The notes beneath the pieces were generated by a model. That model made no database searches. It was given only the letters and a program-made list of their open reading frames with translations, and was not told the origin of the DNA. 64,000 nucleotides of DNA from DASZFV01 sp035549075 (GTDB lineage: Bacteria > Myxococcota_A > Polyangia > Fen-1088): positions 1 through 64,000 of the forward strand of contig DASZRT010000153.1 in NCBI GenBank assembly GCA_035549075.1. The letters run 5' to 3'. Below are positions 16,771 through 26,072 of this stretch, piece after piece. The translations under genes and the position numbers were made by a program. Numbering within the stretch: the stretch's first letter is position 1; the number at the start of each line of letters is the position of its first letter.

Positions 16771-17813
16771 GGCGTGACGCACGCGGCGCGCGTCGTCCAA
16801 TCGGTGCCGCCGCGGTCGTCGCGCAGGACGAAGGTGAAGGTGATGGGCTTCGGCGCCGTGACCTCGCCCAGCTTGGGCGCCGTCCACTTCATCGCCAGCG
16901 CCGTCGTCGCGCTCGGATCGGCGGCCTCGACGAAGATGAAAGGCGACTTCAGCTTGCCGGACGTCGAGAACAGCGAGAATTGCAGCGACTCGCGCTCGGG
17001 CGTCGGCACCGGCGGATCGCCGAACATCGCCGTGTAGCGTTCGCGATCGGTGCCGACCGCCGAGAGGCCGATCTGATGCGCATCGCTCCCGGCGGGGATC
17101 TTCGGGCTGGTGACGCACGGATCGGCGCCCGACGCGAGGGCGGGCCACGGCTGGCCGTCGAAGGTGAAGCCATGGTCGGCCGTCGGGTTGTGGTTGGCGT
17201 CGGCGCTCGCCGCCGGCTCGACGAGGATCGATAGCGACGTCGTCGTGCCCTCGCCGCCGCCCGCGCACGACGGAATGCCGATCTCCGGATCGAACGTGGG
17301 CGCGGCGTTCGAGCAGATGCGTCCGTAGAGCACGAGGTGCGTGTTCGTGCCGAGCGAGGCGGCCGACGGAACGGTGAACGTCGTGCGCGGCGGCGAGTCG
17401 GCGCCCGTGAATGTCGCGAGCGGCACGCCGTCGCACCCGAGCGCGCCCAGCGGCGCTGGCAGGCACAGCGCGAACGCCCACTGCAGCGGCGGCGTCGCGG
17501 CCGGTGCCGTCACGAACCACGTCACCGTCGCCGTCTCGCCCGGCGCGGGCGACGCGCGCTCGGGCGCGCCCATGACCTCGACGCGCGCGCCGACGACGCG
17601 CGTGCCCTCGATCTCCGACGGCGGATCGAAGTTGGTGTTGCACCCGATGCTGAAGAACGTCGCGAGGATGGCCGGCGCCCAGCTGCGCGCGCGCGTGGGT
17701 GAAGGCCTCGGCCCGACGCGGTTCGCGCGGAAAGCGCGCGGTTTTTTCGATTTCGCGCCCCGCGCGTCGTTGTCGTTGGCGGAGGCCTTCTTCATTTCAA
17801 TCAGCGTTTTCAT
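16767..17813 (-). CDS. Putative lipoprotein encoded with the TonB-dependent receptor
   Basis: The 348-residue product has a long basic N-terminus, then a hydrophobic segment ending in a lipobox (PAILATFFSIGCN; Cys about residue 58). The mature part is rich in beta-type sequence with several Cys and begins like a secreted Ig-like protein (VTWFVTAPAATPPLQWAF). GGAG 6 nt upstream supports the start at 17813. It begins 10 bp after the receptor stop, so the two are very likely co-transcribed from the receptor's sigma-54 promoter. By analogy with receptor-lipoprotein pairs it could be a surface substrate-binding partner. The fold is not recognised. Confidence 0.75.
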   Translation of the reverse strand: MKTLIEMKKASANDNDARGAKSKKPRAFRANRVGPRPSPTRARSWAPAILATFFSIGCNTNFDPPSEIEGTRVVGARVEVMGAPERASPAPGETATVTWFVTAPAATPPLQWAFALCLPAPLGALGCDGVPLATFTGADSPPRTTFTVPSAASLGTNTHLVLYGRICSNAAPTFDPEIGIPSCAGGGEGTTTSLSILVEPAASADANHNPTADHGFTFDGQPWPALASGADPCVTSPKIPAGSDAHQIGLSAVGTDRERYTAMFGDPPVPTPERESLQFSLFSTSGKLKSPFIFVEAADPSATTALAMKWTAPKLGEVTAPKPITFTFVLRDDRGGTDWTTRAACVTP

Positions 17814-17823
17814 GGTCGTCTCC

Positions 17824-20442
17824 TCAGATCTCGCCGCGGATGCCGAGGCTCGGGATGATCGGCAGGTCGGGGATGGGCTTCGATTGCGTGAAGTCGTAGT
17901 TGAACGAGCGGCCTTCTTCGTTGGTGCGGTTGGTGGCGTTCTGCACGTCGAGGTAGGCGGCGAGGCTGCCGCCGTGAATCGCCCACGTGCGCTCGACGCG
18001 CAGGTCGAGCCGCTCGAACGCGGCGCCGCGCGCGCTGTTGGTCGCGCCGTACACCGGCTTGTACGTGTCGGTGTTGGCGTTGTAGACGGTCGCGGCGACG
18101 GGCGTGTAGGGATCGCCCGTGACGTAGCGGAACGTGCCGGAGAAATCCCAGTGCGCGCCCACGCGGTAGGCGCCCGAGACCGTGAGGATGTGGGTCTGGT
18201 CCCAGTTGAAGAGGCGCCACGCCTCGTCGGCGTGGTCGCGGCGCTCGCTGCGCGACAGCGTGTACGAGAGGAAGCCGGTCGTCTTCGTCGTCGGGCGCAG
18301 GCGCGCCGAGAATTCGGCGCCGTAGATGCGGCCGATGCCGTCGTTGTCGAGGTTCTGGCCGGGTACGGGGCTGTTGACGACGACGTCGCCCAGCGTCTTG
18401 TAAAAGCCTTCGAGCGTGAGCTTGAGGCGCTCGCGCACCGTCTGCTCGACGCCGAGGCTGTAGTGAATCGCGTGCGGCGGCCTTAGGTTCGGGTTGCCGA
18501 TGACGGGCACGACCTCGGCGAAGTCGGGCGCCTGGTGGAAGAGGCCCACGCCGCCCTTCAGCGTCGTCGTGGGCGACAGCTCGAGGCGCGCGGTGACGCG
18601 CGGGTCGAACGTCCACGCGTTGATGTCGTTCATGTAGTCGACGCGCGCGCCCGGCACGATCGACAGGCCCGTGACCGGCTGGATCACGGCCTCGACGTAG
18701 GCCGCGGGGCGGAAGAAGCTCAGCTTGCGCACGACCTGGAGATTTTGCTGGCCCGTGACGGTGTCGTTGAGGCCACCCGCGGGATCGCCGTCGAGCTGCG
18801 TGAGCGCGGGGCCGTTGTACTTGCCGTTGATCCACGACTCTGAAATGTCGAGGCCGCCGATGAGGCGGAACGACTCGGCGACGCGCGCGCGCCACTCGGC
18901 GCGCAGGTAACCGTCGTAGCCCGGCACGTCGAGCGTGAGGTCGGGGCCGGCCTGCTGGCCGAACGAGAACGGGCCGGCCGAGAGGTTGATCTCGTGCTCG
19001 ACGGCGTCGTTGTACTCGTGCTGCCAGAGCAGCGTGCCGCGGTGAAAGCCGCTGTACGAGGCCAGCTTGCCGCGGATCGTCGGGTCCGAGTCGGTCGGGT
19101 CGGCGAGGATGACCTTGAAGTCGTCGTACGAGCCGTAGACCATGGCACGGAAGCGATCGGCGTCGCTAGGCTTGTAGACGACCATCGCCTGGTAGTCCCA
19201 GTAGACGGGCGCGGCGACGACGGCGACCTCGTCCTTGGGCACGAGCTTGTCGAAGAAGAAGTCGATGTAGCTGCGCTTCGCGGCGACGGCGAACGACCAG
19301 CGCTTCGAGAGCGGGCCCTCGGCGAGGAACGAAGCGTCGATGATGTTGACGTCGAACATCCCGTGGAGGGCGTCGGTCTTCGGGTCACGGATGCCGACGT
19401 CGATGATGCCGCCCATCTTTCGGCCGAAGCGCGCCGAGAAGTTGCCGGGGTAGAGGTCGATCTTGTCGAGCAGGCGCGGCTGAACGAAGCTCGTGAGGCC
19501 GCCGAAGTGGTAGAGGCGTCCGACGGGCGCGCCCTCGAACTCGACCTCGCTGTCCTCGGGCGCCGAGCCGCGGATGATGACGAAGTTCGCGAGCGGCGAG
19601 CGGCCGACGCCGGGCATGTACTCGATGGCGCGCAGCGGATCGCCGCGCGTGCCGGCGGCGCGCAGGAGCTCGCCCGCGTCGAGGCTGCGCTTCGTCACCT
19701 CGCGCGCGGGCGCCTCGATCGTCGCCGTCGCGCCGAACTCGAGCGCTTTGCCCGTGGGCGCCGCCGCGGGCGCGTCGAGGCGATAGACGACCGACGTCAG
19801 ATCACCCACCGAGATCTCTTCGTTGGCCGACAGCGTCGCGAGACCTTCGGCGACGAGCTTCACGCGGTACGCGCCGGGCGGGAGATCGTCGAGGTGGAAC
19901 ACCCCGAGCGCGTCGGTGGCGACGGTGCGTGAGAGCGTGCCGTCGGCCGCAGAGATCGTCGCGACGACGCCGGAGATCGGCGCGCCCGTCGCGCGGGACA
20001 GGACCTTGCCTTCGAGCGCGCCCGTCGTCGGGGGCGGCGGCGGCGGCGAAGGTGGATCGAAGACGTAGCGGTACTTGATGCGCGACGGGATCGGCAGCTC
20101 GCCGCGCTTCGCCGGCGCGAACACGAACTGCTTGCACGCGGCGATCGCGGCGTCGTCGAAGCCCTGGCCGACGGCCGTCGGCACGCGCGCGTCGGTGACC
20201 TTGCCGGTGGCGTCGATCGTGAGCTCGACGTCGACCTCGACGGGCGTCGTGCGCGGAGGCTCGGCCGCTTCGTCGGGCGCCGTCGCGGGCACGAACGTGA
20301 CGAGCTTGGGCGGCGTGAGCGCGTTCGGGTTCGCGCTTTCTGAGGGCGCGTTCTCGGCGCCGTGCGCGGCGCGGGCGAGCGCGGCCACCGCCAACCCGGC
20401 GGCGAGGGCGATGCGAAACGCGATCTGGATTCGGAAGGTCAT
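17824..20442 (-). CDS. TonB-dependent receptor with N-terminal TonB-C-like and carboxypeptidase-regulatory domains
   Basis: The 872-residue outer-membrane receptor starts MTFRIQIAF, with GAGGAG 8 nt upstream and a signal peptide of about 28 residues ending AAHG. Residues about 60-128 resemble a TonB C-terminal domain (VEVDVELTIDATGKVTDARV; FDDAAIAACKQFVFAPAKR; KYRYVF). A proline hinge leads to a carboxypeptidase-regulatory domain (about 145-215, GALEGKVLSRATGAPISGV). The plug follows (EYMPGVGRSPLANFVIIRGS, PGNFSARFGRKMGGIIDV), then the beta barrel to the C-terminus. It imports a large ligand, unidentified here, using TonB-ExbBD energy. The downstream lipoprotein gene is probably in the same operon. 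Confidence 0.9.
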   Translation of the reverse strand: MTFRIQIAFRIALAAGLAVAALARAAHGAENAPSESANPNALTPPKLVTFVPATAPDEAAEPPRTTPVEVDVELTIDATGKVTDARVPTAVGQGFDDAAIAACKQFVFAPAKRGELPIPSRIKYRYVFDPPSPPPPPPTTGALEGKVLSRATGAPISGVVATISAADGTLSRTVATDALGVFHLDDLPPGAYRVKLVAEGLATLSANEEISVGDLTSVVYRLDAPAAAPTGKALEFGATATIEAPAREVTKRSLDAGELLRAAGTRGDPLRAIEYMPGVGRSPLANFVIIRGSAPEDSEVEFEGAPVGRLYHFGGLTSFVQPRLLDKIDLYPGNFSARFGRKMGGIIDVGIRDPKTDALHGMFDVNIIDASFLAEGPLSKRWSFAVAAKRSYIDFFFDKLVPKDEVAVVAAPVYWDYQAMVVYKPSDADRFRAMVYGSYDDFKVILADPTDSDPTIRGKLASYSGFHRGTLLWQHEYNDAVEHEINLSAGPFSFGQQAGPDLTLDVPGYDGYLRAEWRARVAESFRLIGGLDISESWINGKYNGPALTQLDGDPAGGLNDTVTGQQNLQVVRKLSFFRPAAYVEAVIQPVTGLSIVPGARVDYMNDINAWTFDPRVTARLELSPTTTLKGGVGLFHQAPDFAEVVPVIGNPNLRPPHAIHYSLGVEQTVRERLKLTLEGFYKTLGDVVVNSPVPGQNLDNDGIGRIYGAEFSARLRPTTKTTGFLSYTLSRSERRDHADEAWRLFNWDQTHILTVSGAYRVGAHWDFSGTFRYVTGDPYTPVAATVYNANTDTYKPVYGATNSARGAAFERLDLRVERTWAIHGGSLAAYLDVQNATNRTNEEGRSFNYDFTQSKPIPDLPIIPSLGIRGEI

Positions 20443-20479
20443 GGGCGGGCTCCTCGTGGTCGCTGACGACGCCCCCTTG

Positions 20480-20495
20480 AGCACCCGCCGTGCCA
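20480..20495 (-). promoter_or_regulatory. Sigma-54 promoter of the TonB-dependent receptor operon
   Basis: Minus-strand reading: TGGCAC-GGCGG-GTGCT. The -24 is perfect and the -12 keeps the GC dinucleotide at the right spacing. It lies about 40 bp upstream of the receptor start codon. Confidence 0.7.
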
Positions 20496-20529
20496 GCGCG
20501 AACCCCGCGAGATCAGTTGATCAGCGCGT

Positions 20530-20573
20530 GCGGACACCGCTGTCCGCGGACACCGCCCATGACACGTGTCCGC
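20530..20573. promoter_or_regulatory. Cluster of GCGGACA/TGTCCGC half-sites, probable enhancer
   Basis: Four half-sites occur: GCGGACA at 20530-20536, TGTCCGC at 20541-20547, GCGGACA at 20546-20552 and TGTCCGC at 20567-20573. The first pair forms an inverted repeat with a 4-bp spacer. GACACGTGTC at 20561-20570 is itself palindromic and matches the core of the exbB palindrome. The sites lie about 50-90 bp upstream of the receptor's sigma-54 promoter. Confidence 0.6.
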
Positions 20574-20724
20574 TCTCGTCAGACAATCGATCCAACACCC
20601 GCGCCGGCGGCGGTGTGTTTAAGTTCAGTGGGAAGGGACCGCCGAGCTGACAGGACCCGTTCCGGGGGCTGCACCACGCCCTTACCCGAGACGAGTCCTC
20701 CGGCGAGATGGGACGAACGATGAG

Positions 20725-20748
20725 GCGGGAGGGGCTTGCCCCTCCCGC
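20725..20748 (-). terminator. Strong hairpin, probable terminator of the SPFH operon
   Basis: An 11-bp perfect inverted repeat (GCGGGAGGGGC / GCCCCTCCCGC) with a TT loop lies 4 bp beyond the stop of the SH3-like gene. There is no clear T-tract, as is usual in this GC-rich DNA. The rest of the 20443-20751 gap holds the receptor's promoter and enhancer sites and no gene. Confidence 0.6.
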
Positions 20749-20751
20749 GCG

Positions 20752-22197
20752 CTACCGCAGCGCGAGGGTGCCGGCTTTCCACCAGGCGGCTTGCCAGCGC
20801 TTGAAGGCGGAGAGGCGCGTGACGTCGCTGGCTTGCAGCTCGATGCCGAGCGTGCTCGTCGTGAGGACCTGGAACTTGCGTGTGGGGTGGCCGGCGAGGC
20901 GGGCTTCGCGGACGAGTAGCAGACGGGCGCCGTCGGGTGAGAAGCCGGCGCTCTCGACGTAGCCGACGTCGGGCTCTTCGGTCGCGGGCGCGAGCGTGTC
21001 GATCGTCCACGCGTCGCCGGTCTTCTTGACGACCCACAGCTCGGTCCATGCGGCGAGCGGTTGCACGACGATCGTCGCGACGGTGCCCGACGGCGCCCAG
21101 CGGAGCGCGCTCTCCCACACGACGCCGTAGGTGCAACGTTCGGCGAGCGGCTTCGCGTTGTCGTTGGTGGCCGCGCCGCCGGCCACGAGGCGCACGCACG
21201 TCTCGCCAGGGCCGCGCGGCGCCGCGACGATGGCGAACGGCCGCTTGCGTGAATCGCGCGTCGTCGGTTCGACGGCCCAGCGGGTCGCGGCGACGCGCAT
21301 CGCGACCTCGTCGTAGCGAGGCAGATCTTCGGGGGCGAGCACGCCCTTGTCGGCGAGCGCGAGCTCCTTGATCGCGGCGGCCTCGGCCCTTTCGGCGTCG
21401 TCGGTCGCGCCGCGTGTCTCGCGCCGGCTCTCGTCGAACGCGCGCCACGCCTGCGCTTCGGCGCGCGCCAAGCGCACGCGTGCGCCCATCCACGGCGCGA
21501 GCGCCGCGGGATCGATTTCGCTCAGCGCCGCGAGGCGACGCTCGTTGAAGTCGCGCTCCTTCGCGGGCGGCAGCAGCGCCGGCTGGCAACGCGTCGACGC
21601 GAGGAACAACGCCGCGCGCGCCTTCTCGACGGGCGACGCGCTCGGCGTCGCGAGCACGCGCGCCCACGCTTCGCCGTCGTAACAGAGGCGAGTGGTGTCG
21701 TCGGACTCGTTGCCGTCAATGGTCTCGAACTTCACGCCGTAGCTCGCGGCGACCTCGAGGTGGCCCGCGAGCGCGGCGTCGCGGCCGCCGCCGCGCCGGC
21801 CCGAAGCGCGGCGTGCGAGCCGATCCGCCATGCTGCCGATGGCCGCGAAGATCGCGCTCGCGTCGCTGCCCGCGGGCGCGGCGCGCAGGAACATCGCCGC
21901 GTAGCCGATGCCGAGCGACTCGGCGCCGCCCTCGTCGCGCACGAAGCGAACGACGGCGCCGAGCTCCGGCGCGCTCGCCTCGTCGAGGCGGTGCACGCGC
22001 ACGAGCTGCGGCCGCACGAAACCAGGCCGCTCGTGCCGGTGGTCGTAGACCTTGAGGAAGCCGGCGGTCTCGCCGCGCACCTCGAGCCAATCGCCGCGCC
22101 AAAGGGTCGCCTGCGCGGGCGCGTCGTCGCGCGGGGCGTTGCGCAGCACCGCGGGATCCTGCGCGACGATCGCGACCACCAGCACGAGCGGGTGCAT
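20752..22197 (-). CDS. Exported protein with N-terminal SH3-like domain (SPFH operon)
   Basis: The 481-residue product begins with a short signal (MHPLVLVVAIVAQD). Residues about 20-65 look like a bacterial SH3 domain (ATLWRGDWLEVRGETAGFL, GFVRPQLVRVH). A mostly helical middle region (residues 75-280) follows, and a C-terminal region with beta-propeller-like strands (ESALRWAPSGTVATIVVQ; SAGFSPDGARLLLVREARL). It starts immediately after the SPFH stop (TAAATG), so it is coupled to that gene and should act at the envelope with the SPFH scaffold. A hairpin terminator follows it. The function is unknown, and SH3-like domains often bind peptidoglycan or proteins. Confidence 0.75.
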   Translation of the reverse strand: MHPLVLVVAIVAQDPAVLRNAPRDDAPAQATLWRGDWLEVRGETAGFLKVYDHRHERPGFVRPQLVRVHRLDEASAPELGAVVRFVRDEGGAESLGIGYAAMFLRAAPAGSDASAIFAAIGSMADRLARRASGRRGGGRDAALAGHLEVAASYGVKFETIDGNESDDTTRLCYDGEAWARVLATPSASPVEKARAALFLASTRCQPALLPPAKERDFNERRLAALSEIDPAALAPWMGARVRLARAEAQAWRAFDESRRETRGATDDAERAEAAAIKELALADKGVLAPEDLPRYDEVAMRVAATRWAVEPTTRDSRKRPFAIVAAPRGPGETCVRLVAGGAATNDNAKPLAERCTYGVVWESALRWAPSGTVATIVVQPLAAWTELWVVKKTGDAWTIDTLAPATEEPDVGYVESAGFSPDGARLLLVREARLAGHPTRKFQVLTTSTLGIELQASDVTRLSAFKRWQAAWWKAGTLALR

Positions 22198-23466
22198 TTA
22201 CTCGCCCTCCTGCTCGTTCGAGCCCATCGCGCCCGCGTGCGCCGTGCCGTCTTGCGCGACCGTCGGCATCGTCTTCGACGCGCCGAGGAGGCCGCCCGCG
22301 AAGAAGCCGCCCGCCTGCGGCGGCGCGACGATGACCTGGATCTTGTCGCTGAGCTTGTCGGCGAGCGTCTTCTGGATGAGCAGCGGGTTCTTGGCGATGA
22401 GCGCCGAGTCGCGCTCGAGCTGCGCGGCGTTGGCCTTGCCCGTGACCTCGATGCGGTAGGCGTCGGCGTCGGACAGCTTGCGGCGCGAGTCGGCCTCGGC
22501 GGCCGTCTCGATCTTGCGCGCCTCGGCGTCGCCCTCGGCGTCTTTCATGCGCTGCACCTTGCGCGCCTCGGCCTCGAGCCGGCGCTGCTCGATCTCCTTC
22601 TCCTTGAGCGGCAGCACGTGCTTCATCGCCTCTTCGCGCGCCTTGGCCGCGATGATCTCCTCGTCGGCGGCGGCCTCGGCGGCCTTCTGGCGCTGGATTT
22701 TCGCGGCGTCGCCCTCGAGCGCCGTCTCCTGCACGTGCTTCTCCTTGAGCACGAGCGTGTAGCGCATCTTCTCGGTGGCGAGCTCCTCGGCGAGCGTGCT
22801 CTCGAGGCCCTGGCGGTACTGCTCGGGCAGGTCGACGTGGCCGAGGTAGAGCGAGCGCACGACGATGCCGTCCTTGCCGAGCAGCGCGCGCAGCTCTTGC
22901 TCGACGTCGTCCTGGATCTCGACGCGCTTGTCGGTGAAGACCTCGCGCACCGTGTGCTTCGAGAGCGCGCGGTGGAGCACGCCGTCGACGACGGGCTCGA
23001 TCAGATCGTGGCCGACGTCGCTCGGCAGCCGCTTGGCGACCTCGCCGACGCGCGCCGGATCCAGCGCGTAGCGCACGGTGACGGCGACGCCGATCGAAAG
23101 ACCTTCGACGGTTTGGAACGGCTCGGCGCCCGTCGCCGTCGCGCTGGCCGTCGGACGGTACACCTGGTCGCGCAGCGTGTAGCGCCGCAGATCGTGCAGG
23201 AACGGGAAGACGAGCGCCGGCCCGTCGCCGACGACCGCGACGCCGCCCGTGAGCCTGTTGAGTCGCACGCCGACGTCGCCCGGCGCGACCGTCTGCATGG
23301 GCGGACGCAGCACGAGCAGCAGCACGCCGCCGATGAGCGCGCCGACGGCGAGCAAGCGTCGCCCGCGCGGGCTGCCGAAGGTCTCGATGAGGCCGAGCGT
23401 GACCGCCGCGAACGCGGCGCGAAGGAAGACCAGGCACTTGCGGAAGGCGTTCTTGATCCGTTCCAT
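22198..23466 (-). CDS. SPFH/Band 7 (stomatin-prohibitin-flotillin) membrane scaffold protein
   Basis: The 422-residue product starts MERIKNAFRK, with GGAG 7 nt upstream. Two hydrophobic segments lie at about 12-28 and 36-53. The Band 7 domain spans about 57-240 (VAPGDVGVRLNRLTGGV; VRYALDPARVGEVAKRL; LGKDGIVVRSLYLGHVDLP). A long charged coiled coil, residues about 220-345, is rich in Glu, Ala and Lys (KEKEIEQRRLEAEARKVQ), and a Gly-rich tail follows (QAGGFFAGGLLGAS). Family members assemble membrane microdomains and modulate proteases or respond to envelope stress. It lies between the DUF2914-like and SH3-like genes in one sigma-54-driven operon. Confidence 0.88.
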   Translation of the reverse strand: MERIKNAFRKCLVFLRAAFAAVTLGLIETFGSPRGRRLLAVGALIGGVLLLVLRPPMQTVAPGDVGVRLNRLTGGVAVVGDGPALVFPFLHDLRRYTLRDQVYRPTASATATGAEPFQTVEGLSIGVAVTVRYALDPARVGEVAKRLPSDVGHDLIEPVVDGVLHRALSKHTVREVFTDKRVEIQDDVEQELRALLGKDGIVVRSLYLGHVDLPEQYRQGLESTLAEELATEKMRYTLVLKEKHVQETALEGDAAKIQRQKAAEAAADEEIIAAKAREEAMKHVLPLKEKEIEQRRLEAEARKVQRMKDAEGDAEARKIETAAEADSRRKLSDADAYRIEVTGKANAAQLERDSALIAKNPLLIQKTLADKLSDKIQVIVAPPQAGGFFAGGLLGASKTMPTVAQDGTAHAGAMGSNEQEGE

Positions 23467-23497
23467 TTTGCGGCTCCGTTTGGTTTGAGTTGAGGAC

Positions 23498-23869
23498 CTA
23501 AAAAACTTCGAAGGTGCGGACGGCGAGGCGCGTGCCGTTGGGCGCGAGGATCTCGACGGTGTACGTACCGGCAACGACGCGGTGGCGCGACCAGCTCCGC
23601 CACGCGTGCTCGTCGCCCGTCGGCATGTAGTGGCGCGCGACCTCGACGCCGTCCTTCATCCACACGTGCTCGATGAAGCCGGCGCCGTGGCCGGCGACGG
23701 TCGTGTGCGCGTAGATCGCGTCTCCGGCGCGGAAGGGGCTCTGCGGGCTCTCGCGGCCGACGACCTCGCGGTTGACGATGCGGCGGCCGATCGCGAGCGT
23801 CGCGCTCTTCGTCGAAAGTCGTTCACCGGCGAACGCGCGGGCGGCCATGAGGAATTCGAGACCGGACAT
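23498..23869 (-). CDS. DUF2914-like beta-sandwich protein
   Basis: A 123-residue protein starting MSGLEFLMAAR with AGGAG 6 nt upstream. The C-terminal half matches the pattern I associate with DUF2914: a strand, then GFIEHVWMKDGVEVARH, a conserved aromatic/His segment (HAWRSWSRHRVVAGTYTVEI) and a closing strand (GTRLAVRTFEVF). No signal peptide or membrane helix is evident, so it may be cytosolic or attached to partners. It is the first gene of the SPFH operon and directly downstream of the sigma-54 promoter. Its biochemical role is unknown. Confidence 0.7.
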   Translation of the reverse strand: MSGLEFLMAARAFAGERLSTKSATLAIGRRIVNREVVGRESPQSPFRAGDAIYAHTTVAGHGAGFIEHVWMKDGVEVARHYMPTGDEHAWRSWSRHRVVAGTYTVEILAPNGTRLAVRTFEVF

Positions 23870-23923
23870 GGGATGCTCCTGGCTGGGGGTCGAGACGTCG
23901 TGAAGCGGACACCGGGTGGTCGT

Positions 23924-23939
23924 TGCAGCGCGCGTGCCG
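23924..23939 (-). promoter_or_regulatory. Sigma-54 promoter of the DUF2914-SPFH operon
   Basis: Minus-strand reading: CGGCAC-GCGCG-CTGCA. It has the invariant GG and GC and correct spacing, with the first base of the -24 changed. It ends about 55 bp from the DUF2914-like start codon and faces away from the adjacent sigma-54 activator operon. Confidence 0.65.
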
Positions 23940-24001
23940 GCGGACGGACGTCGAAAAGCCGCGTGTGCACGGGGGTTTGTGGCCTGTGATGCAAATCAGA
24001 T

Positions 24002-24023
24002 AGTCATTTCTATAGAATTGACT
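24002..24023. promoter_or_regulatory. 22-bp near-perfect palindrome between divergent operons (operator/enhancer)
   Basis: Arms AGTCA and TGACT flank a TTCTATAGAA core, with one mismatched pair in 11. It ends 1 bp before the ATG of the small His-domain gene and about 86 bp upstream of the -12 of the divergent sigma-54 promoter. It could therefore serve as an enhancer for that promoter and as an autoregulatory site. TATAGA at 24011-24016 is a possible sigma-70 -10, which would give a leaderless message. Confidence 0.6.
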
Positions 24024-24024
24024 C

Positions 24025-24347
24025 ATGGCCTCGCTCTGGCTCGCGCGCGTCCGCCACGACCTCGTGAAGCGCCTGCTGTGGCCGGCGCGCGATCGGCGTG
24101 ACGTCGGCGGCGCGCCCGCGCCAGGCGAGCTCCTGCCCGCGCTCATCGACGACGAAGGCCGCGCGACCACGGCCGCCGCGCTGTGGAGCGCCCTGCGGCG
24201 TGAGGCGCCCGCGGGCGCACCGATCGAAGGGTTCACCGAGGCGCTCGGCCGTGCGGTCGCGGCGGCCGAGGCCGGCGACGTCAACGGCGTCCTCTCGCTC
24301 GAAGCGGCGTTCGACGAGCTGGCGCGATCTTTGGAAGGGCCCGGTTA

Positions 24348-24348
<1 letters not shown>
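24025..24348 (+). CDS. Small protein resembling a stand-alone His-phosphotransfer (DHp-like) domain
   Basis: The 107-residue, mostly helical protein has no signal or membrane segment. It carries RVRHDLVKR near the N-terminus (His11). The same pattern occurs in the histidine kinase two genes downstream (ELRHDVLKHR at its phosphoacceptor region). The following residues also track: ELLPALIDDEGRATTAAALW versus DLRKALLEPRPASADVAAAY at nearly equal spacing, then EAGDVNGVLSLEAAFDEL versus LDVARVLALDERL. I infer a free-standing copy of the kinase's His-bearing helical domain, possibly a phosphotransfer or regulatory protein. It shares a base with the next gene (TAGTG) and is first in the operon. This is my own by-eye alignment. 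Confidence 0.7.

Positions 24349-26068
<1,720 letters not shown>

Positions 26069-26072
<4 letters not shown>

Noticed and set aside
20640..20720. Small ORFs in the gap between the SPFH operon and the receptor
   Set aside because: They lack ribosome sites and family signals, and the region is better explained by the promoter, enhancer and terminator hairpin.
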